NCBI GenBank assembly: GCA_021202305.1
Contig: JAJQDG010000207.1
Location: 1 to 9,450, forward strand
DNA: 9,450 bases
Direction: 5' to 3'
Source of the DNA: Candidatus Gastranaerophilales bacterium
GTDB lineage: Bacteria; Cyanobacteriota; Vampirovibrionia; Gastranaerophilales; Gastranaerophilaceae
Part shown: one piece after another, positions 5,248 through 9,450 of the stretch
Numbering within the stretch: the first letter of the stretch is position 1
How the letters are laid out: each line of letters opens with the position of its first letter
Position numbers and translations under genes: made by a program
The notes under the pieces: generated by a model
Seen by the model: only the letters and a program-made list of their open reading frames with translations
Database searches by the model: none
Told to the model about the DNA's origin: nothing

Positions 5248-8200
5248 TCATTATAAAATTTGAATGCATCAGAATTTCCGGTTGCCGGATTGTCGGTATG
5301 ATAGGTTCTTGCTACCAACCTTTTAAACTTTTTCAGGGTTGTTTCATTAATATCTGATGACAGATTTTGAAACGCTTCTGTAAGCGCCGGATTATTTTCC
5401 TTATTAACTGCTTTTTCCAGGGCTTCCATTACATCATTTTGGATTTCGCTTTTAGAATAATGACCGCGGCCGTTTGTTTTCATCTCCTTATAAATTTGAT
5501 CATAGGCAGCTTCATCTAAACCGCTCGCGTTTGTAGTTGCCGCTCCGTCTGTTTTTTGCGTACTGTTGTTTCCGCCGTCACTTGAATCTTTGGATGATGT
5601 TTTTGAAGAAGATTCATCCGAGGCATTGTTACTGTCAGCTTTTGTATTGCCGCCATCAGCCGCGTCATTAGCATTGGTTTTAGTATTATTTGCATCGGTT
5701 GAACCATTGCCATTGGTCTTTGCATTGCTGCCATCAACATCACCACCGTCAACCTTTGCGCTGCCTCCATCGGCTGAACCATCACTAATCAGCTTGACAT
5801 CATCTCCTGCGTCTACAACATCACCACCGTCAACCTTTGCACTGCCGTCAACAAAATCATCCCCATCGACTCCGCCGCCGGTTGATGTATTAGGCGTAAA
5901 ATAATCTGTCGATTTTCCAAGTTTGCCGGTAACGGCATCGCCAACTAAGCCCATGCCGACATTCATTATTCCGCCCATAAGGGCGCCTTGCCCCGTTGTT
6001 TCTAAAAGCTGCCCTAATGAAAATTCATTATCGCCCGCGGCAACATCAATAAGATAAGCACCGCTTGATGAAACCGCACCGTCTAAGGCGCCTTCAACAA
6101 GGTTGCCTAAAGTTTTAGCGCCGTAATTTACAATTAGTTTTTCACCTGCCTCGGTTACAACTTTTTTGCCCAGGCTTTTAGCCAAACTTTGCCCCAATGC
6201 ATTGCTTCCGACGCTCGAAACGCCGGTTATGGCACCATTCAGAGCGTCTTTTGCAAGTTCTTTTGCACTGTAATTTATATCTATACTGCCGTCATTATCG
6301 CCGTCATAAACACTGTCTATCGCATTTAAGCCTACACTTAATCCTGCGCCCAATCCTGCCACAATAAGAAGCGAGGAACCGCCCGTGAAAGGAACAGCAG
6401 CACATGCAGCCGCAACAATAATACCTTTAACAGAATCAGTCAAGGTTTCCTGCGTTTCTTGATAATCAAGAATTTTTTCGCTTACCGTTGTGTCGCCTAT
6501 TACTTTTAATGCATCGCTTTCGCCGTTTGCAGCTTCCGTATATGCATTTACATAAGAAGATAAATCGTTGGCTTCATCGCTTGTTTCGGCGGTTGTACCA
6601 TTAACGGTCTGAGTGTATGCAAGGGAACTTACAACCTTGTCAACGTCTAAATCATCGCCTGTTATACTTTTATAAAGCGCCGCATACTGCACAGGGTCTG
6701 TACAGTTTTGCAATTCTTCAACAAGCGCAAGATATTGTTCCACCTGCGCTTCGGCTTCGTTAGAAGATGTACCTATACCGAGCGTATTGTTAACAAACCC
6801 TGTAGCTTTGCTTATTACACCCTGTTGGTTTACGGCATCATCATAAGCTTGTTGATATTCCTGCGCCTGAGCAATAACGGAAGCTGTGATATCATCAAGT
6901 GTAAGGGTTTGCCCGTTATATGTATATTCGCCGTTTTGAATGGCTTCAACCGTGCTTTGCGCTTCTATGGCAGATTGTCCTTCACTTTCCAGATAAGCTT
7001 CAAGTTCAGCATCAGACATTGCAGAAACTTTTATTGTATTGCCGTCTTCATCCGTATATTCAACATCCCCGTATATTGCCTGATATGCAGCTTGAATATC
7101 TTCGGTATTTCCTGATAATAGTGCTTTTTCGAGTAATTCGGAATTGGCGTCAAGATTTTTTTGAGTTTTTGTATTCCCTTGACGAAATAAGCCCACAATG
7201 TCATCCCAAATTCCTCCGCTTGCTTTTGCCGCATTTATTTCGCCCTGCTCGGTTGAAAGTTCGGTTAACATTTGCTCATACATTGCAATATTTGCCTGTT
7301 CTTGAGCAATTTCTTCTTCAAGGGCGGAAATTTCGGAGCTTAAATTTTCAAGTTCGGTTTCATCCCCGCTTATAGCTGCCAAAGTGGTATCAAGCGCAGC
7401 TGTATAGGAACTTTCGGTATCTGTTCTCTGGCTTGAAAGCTCTTGAACAAAAGTTTCAAGTTCTTCTACAACCTGTTCAGCGGAAACTTTTTCCCCCTGC
7501 GCATTAATCAAATTACCCTCGGCGTCAACACTGTAATCATAAGCTGCCATATACTGTTCCATTGCGCTGTCGTATTCGCCTTGAGCATTTTCCTGTTCCA
7601 GCATGGCATCCGCCAAATCTAAAAGCGCATCTGCATATTCCTGATCGGTTACTTCTCTTTCACCTGTTTTTCTTTCCAGAATAATTTGCGCATTGTCGGA
7701 TACTTCCTGTGCGCGGGCTTGTTCTTCTTCTTTTTCTTCAAGAGCGGCTTCCGCTTCTTCGCTGATTACCCTTGCTTCTTCTTCCTCTTCTTGTTGTTTT
7801 TCAAGTTCAACCTGAGCTTCATCGCGTTTATGTATTGCATTATCAAGTGCCGATACTATCGAACTGAAAAAGCTTTTAACAGAGTTCCAAAAACCGCCCT
7901 GTGATTCGGCTTGAGCAGCTTTTGCATTGTCATATTCATCCTGCGCGCTATCTACTTCTTCCTGCGCCTGATTTAGGGCGCTGAATGCTTCGCCCGTTTC
8001 GGTTACTTCACTGTTATAATCGCTCTGCGCATCACCAGCTTCATCAGCCGCATCTGCCGTATCTTCAGCAGCGTCATTTAAATCTGAGGACGCTTCATCG
8101 GCATCACTTGCAGCATCATTTTCAGCAGCAATGGCATCTTGATTGTCGCTTGCAGCTTCTTCTTCGGTTTCTTGCGCAGTTTCAGCTGCCTGTGTTGTAT

Positions 8201-9398
8201 CTTCCACTTCAGTTTCAGCATCATCTACATCGGTTTCGGCGGAACTTAATTCTTCTTCGGCGCTTGTTGCTTCACTTTGGGCATCTTCTTCGTTTTCAAC
8301 GGCTTCATCTAAATCTTCATCTGCGCTTTCAAGTTCTGTTTCTGTTGTTTCAACTTCGCTGTCAATACTGCTTAATTCGGTATCCATTTCGCTTGAAGTT
8401 TCATCGTAGGTTTCTTCCTGAGCGGTTAAATCATCTTCAACCGCCTCTTGTTCTTCATAAAGATAGGCAAGTTCTTCATTTTCTGTTACGGTTGAACTTT
8501 GAGAACTTTCATCCGATACTGCGTTTACATCAAATTCAACGTTCGTTTCGCCTGTTATTGTATCAACGGAGCTTATTTTTGTTATTTCGCCTTCGCTTGA
8601 AATTTCAACGATTTTTTGAATATCCGGTTCGTTTGAATTGGTTACTGTTGCTTTTGCGCTGTTATCTTCGTTGTATTCTATTGTTTGCTCTATGACAACG
8701 TCTTCCTGAGTATGATCTATGTATTTTGTGTATGTCAGCCTGCCTTCACTATCATAAATTTCTTCGCCGGTTTTTTCTTCGTTATCAATATCAAGCGTAA
8801 AATTGCCAAGGGGATAGTACGTTGCAGTTGCTGCTTTTGTTATTATTGAATGTGTGCCATCCTCATTTTCAATAACGGACAATATTTCATCTTCGCCGCC
8901 GAGCTGTTCAAGCAGGCTGTATTTTGTTGAAATGCTTAATGAATTTAAAAATTCTTCAATTTCTTCCGAATTTGACAGGGAATTTTCTTCATCGCCCGCC
9001 GCATCGGTTTCATCTGTTTCTTCGGAGTTGTCATCTGCTATGGCTTCTTCTGTTTCATCGGCTTCGCCGGTTTCAGCGGTTTCATCTGTTTCTGCCGCTT
9101 CTTCCGTTATTTCTTCATCCGTCATTTCATCCGTTTGAGTTTCAGATGTTTCCTGAAAACCCATTGCGCTTAAAAATGACAGGAGTTCATCTTGTGTTAA
9201 ACCGGCACTTTCAAATGCGCTTTTATATCCTTCTAATTCAGAACCTGTAATAATTCCATCGGAATTTGTATCTATCGTTGCATAAATTACTGAAACTGCT
9301 TCATTAATATCATTTTCCGTAATTTCTTCATCTTCAAATTCAACAAGTTCATTTTCATCGGTTACATCAAATGATTGGGTTTGAGAAACCGGTTTTGT
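5217..9398 (-). CDS. Giant acidic EF-hand/coiled-coil protein, 5' partial
   Basis: This is an open frame of at least 1393 codons, entering through the poly-G run and ending at TAA 5217-5219. The only good in-window ATG (9162-9164) lies 78 codons inside the frame, after an intact EF-hand, so the true start is outside. Order of parts, numbered from that ATG: EF-hand at -36 to -25; Glu/Asp/Thr-rich acidic tract (5-60); beta-rich segment with a YD-repeat-like YDSEGRLTYT (112-215); long Glu/Ala/Asp-rich coiled coils (about 227-420 and 445-645), broken by two Gly-Gly-x-Trp amphipathic inserts (423-433, 650-660); mixed helical region (660-910); hydrophobic Gly/Ala-rich core (911-1085) with a degenerate Ca-binding loop; Gly/Asp/Asn/Ser linker (1095-1215); C-terminal domain with a J-like YHTDNP motif (1216-1315). 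There are only two Cys. The function is unknown. Its modular plan recalls large secreted or surface proteins and polymorphic-toxin-like proteins, but no catalytic domain is recognised. No signal peptide can be judged. Confidence 0.85.
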   Translation of the reverse strand, partial: TKPVSQTQSFDVTDENELVEFEDEEITENDINEAVSVIYATIDTNSDGIITGSELEGYKSAFESAGLTQDELLSFLSAMGFQETSETQTDEMTDEEITEEAAETDETAETGEADETEEAIADDNSEETDETDAAGDEENSLSNSEEIEEFLNSLSISTKYSLLEQLGGEDEILSVIENEDGTHSIITKAATATYYPLGNFTLDIDNEEKTGEEIYDSEGRLTYTKYIDHTQEDVVIEQTIEYNEDNSAKATVTNSNEPDIQKIVEISSEGEITKISSVDTITGETNVEFDVNAVSDESSQSSTVTENEELAYLYEEQEAVEDDLTAQEETYDETSSEMDTELSSIDSEVETTETELESADEDLDEAVENEEDAQSEATSAEEELSSAETDVDDAETEVEDTTQAAETAQETEEEAASDNQDAIAAENDAASDADEASSDLNDAAEDTADAADEAGDAQSDYNSEVTETGEAFSALNQAQEEVDSAQDEYDNAKAAQAESQGGFWNSVKSFFSSIVSALDNAIHKRDEAQVELEKQQEEEEEARVISEEAEAALEEKEEEQARAQEVSDNAQIILERKTGEREVTDQEYADALLDLADAMLEQENAQGEYDSAMEQYMAAYDYSVDAEGNLINAQGEKVSAEQVVEELETFVQELSSQRTDTESSYTAALDTTLAAISGDETELENLSSEISALEEEIAQEQANIAMYEQMLTELSTEQGEINAAKASGGIWDDIVGLFRQGNTKTQKNLDANSELLEKALLSGNTEDIQAAYQAIYGDVEYTDEDGNTIKVSAMSDAELEAYLESEGQSAIEAQSTVEAIQNGEYTYNGQTLTLDDITASVIAQAQEYQQAYDDAVNQQGVISKATGFVNNTLGIGTSSNEAEAQVEQYLALVEELQNCTDPVQYAALYKSITGDDLDVDKVVSSLAYTQTVNGTTAETSDEANDLSSYVNAYTEAANGESDALKVIGDTTVSEKILDYQETQETLTDSVKGIIVAAACAAVPFTGGSSLLIVAGLGAGLSVGLNAIDSVYDGDNDGSIDINYSAKELAKDALNGAITGVSSVGSNALGQSLAKSLGKKVVTEAGEKLIVNYGAKTLGNLVEGALDGAVSSSGAYLIDVAAGDNEFSLGQLLETTGQGALMGGIMNVGMGLVGDAVTGKLGKSTDYFTPNTSTGGGVDGDDFVDGSAKVDGGDVVDAGDDVKLISDGSADGGSAKVDGGDVDGSNAKTNGNGSTDANNTKTNANDAADGGNTKADSNNASDESSSKTSSKDSSDGGNNSTQKTDGAATTNASGLDEAAYDQIYKEMKTNGRGHYSKSEIQNDVMEALEKAVNKENNPALTEAFQNLSSDINETTLKKFKRLVARTYHTDNPATGNSDAFKFYNELISKMEKTF
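5735..5759 (-). repeat. 25-bp direct repeat, copy 1, in the linker of the giant gene
   Basis: Bases 5735-5759 are identical to 5816-5840, 81 bp (27 codons) apart. With one mismatch the match extends to about 31 bp. It encodes a repeated GSAKVDGGDV unit in the low-complexity linker, so the linker has grown or been shuffled in whole codons. Confidence 0.85.
5816..5840 (-). repeat. 25-bp direct repeat, copy 2, in the linker of the giant gene
   Basis: This is the second copy of the 5735-5759 repeat. It encodes the other GSAKVDGGDV unit. The 81-bp offset keeps the reading frame if the unit is gained or lost. Confidence 0.85.
9237..9272 (-). other. Canonical EF-hand calcium-binding loop in the giant protein
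   Basis: The minus strand encodes DTNSDGIITGSE, which fits every key position of the EF-hand loop: Asp1, Asn3, Asp5, Gly6, Ile8 and Glu12. Helix-like segments flank it (ENDINEAVSVIYATI before, LEGYKSAFESAG after). A canonical loop with Glu at position 12 is expected to bind calcium. No second canonical loop is paired with it in the window; the partner, if any, would be in the missing N-terminus. Confidence 0.85.

Positions 9399-9450
<52 letters not shown>

Noticed and set aside
5735..5840. CRISPR-like short repeats
   Set aside because: There are only two copies, in frame within coding sequence, encoding a repeated peptide unit.
7985..8695. A 236-codon plus-strand ORF rich in Leu, Arg and His
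   Set aside because: It is the antisense shadow of the Glu/Ala/Ser-rich coiled-coil codons of the giant minus-strand gene, with no ribosome site and no recognisable domain. The other plus-strand ORFs between 5566 and 9250 are rejected for the same reason.

Overview
The window looks like one AT-rich bacterial contig from a Gram-negative-type (two-membrane) organism. The evidence is a TonB/ExbB/ExbD energy-transducing operon, an AsmA-like membrane-anchored protein and two exported trans-envelope-type proteins. The genus cannot be fixed from sequence alone. The gene style (AT-rich, TonB-ExbB-ExbD-ExbD, EF-hand/acidic giant protein) would fit an uncultured gut lineage such as Gastranaerophilales (non-photosynthetic Cyanobacteriota), but that is a weak inference. 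The right end is a pure run of 52 G, which looks like a sequencing or assembly artefact. The left end cuts a gene whose reading frame holds three stops, so both ends deserve caution.

Layout. (1) 1-993, minus: AsmA-like protein, apparently broken near its 3' side. (2) 1000-1052: compact divergent promoter region in which both start codons sit exactly at the predicted transcription starts and neither has a Shine-Dalgarno sequence. (3) 1059-2345, plus: two exported proteins that share a VirB10/TrbI-like beta-domain sequence pattern. The second has its own near-consensus promoter and a glycine-zipper segment. (4) 2418-5093, plus: tight operon for a TonB/TolA-type transducer, an ExbB/TolQ/MotA channel subunit and two ExbD paralogues. 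The two exbD genes overlap and share an exact 80-bp repeat covering their N-terminal transmembrane region. (5) 5217 to the right end, minus: a gene for a giant, very acidic protein (at least 1393 codons, 5' end missing) with an EF-hand, a YD-like beta segment, long coiled coils, a hydrophobic Gly/Ala core, a low-complexity linker and a C-terminal J-domain-like HTD segment.

The plus-strand operon encodes the usual parts of a proton-driven inner-membrane motor: ExbB and ExbD form the ion channel, and the transducer carries energy across the periplasm. Its order, tonB-exbB-exbD1-exbD2, is the same as the known Xanthomonas cluster. No TonB-dependent receptor is present here, so the client is unknown. 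The giant protein is convergent with this operon and need not be linked to it.

The observations most worth a second look are the exact 80-bp exbD repeat, the double leaderless divergent promoter, the clustered stops in the AsmA-like gene, and the giant acidic protein. That protein's EF-hand lies upstream of the first ATG in the window. Identification is by motif recognition only; no database search was possible.
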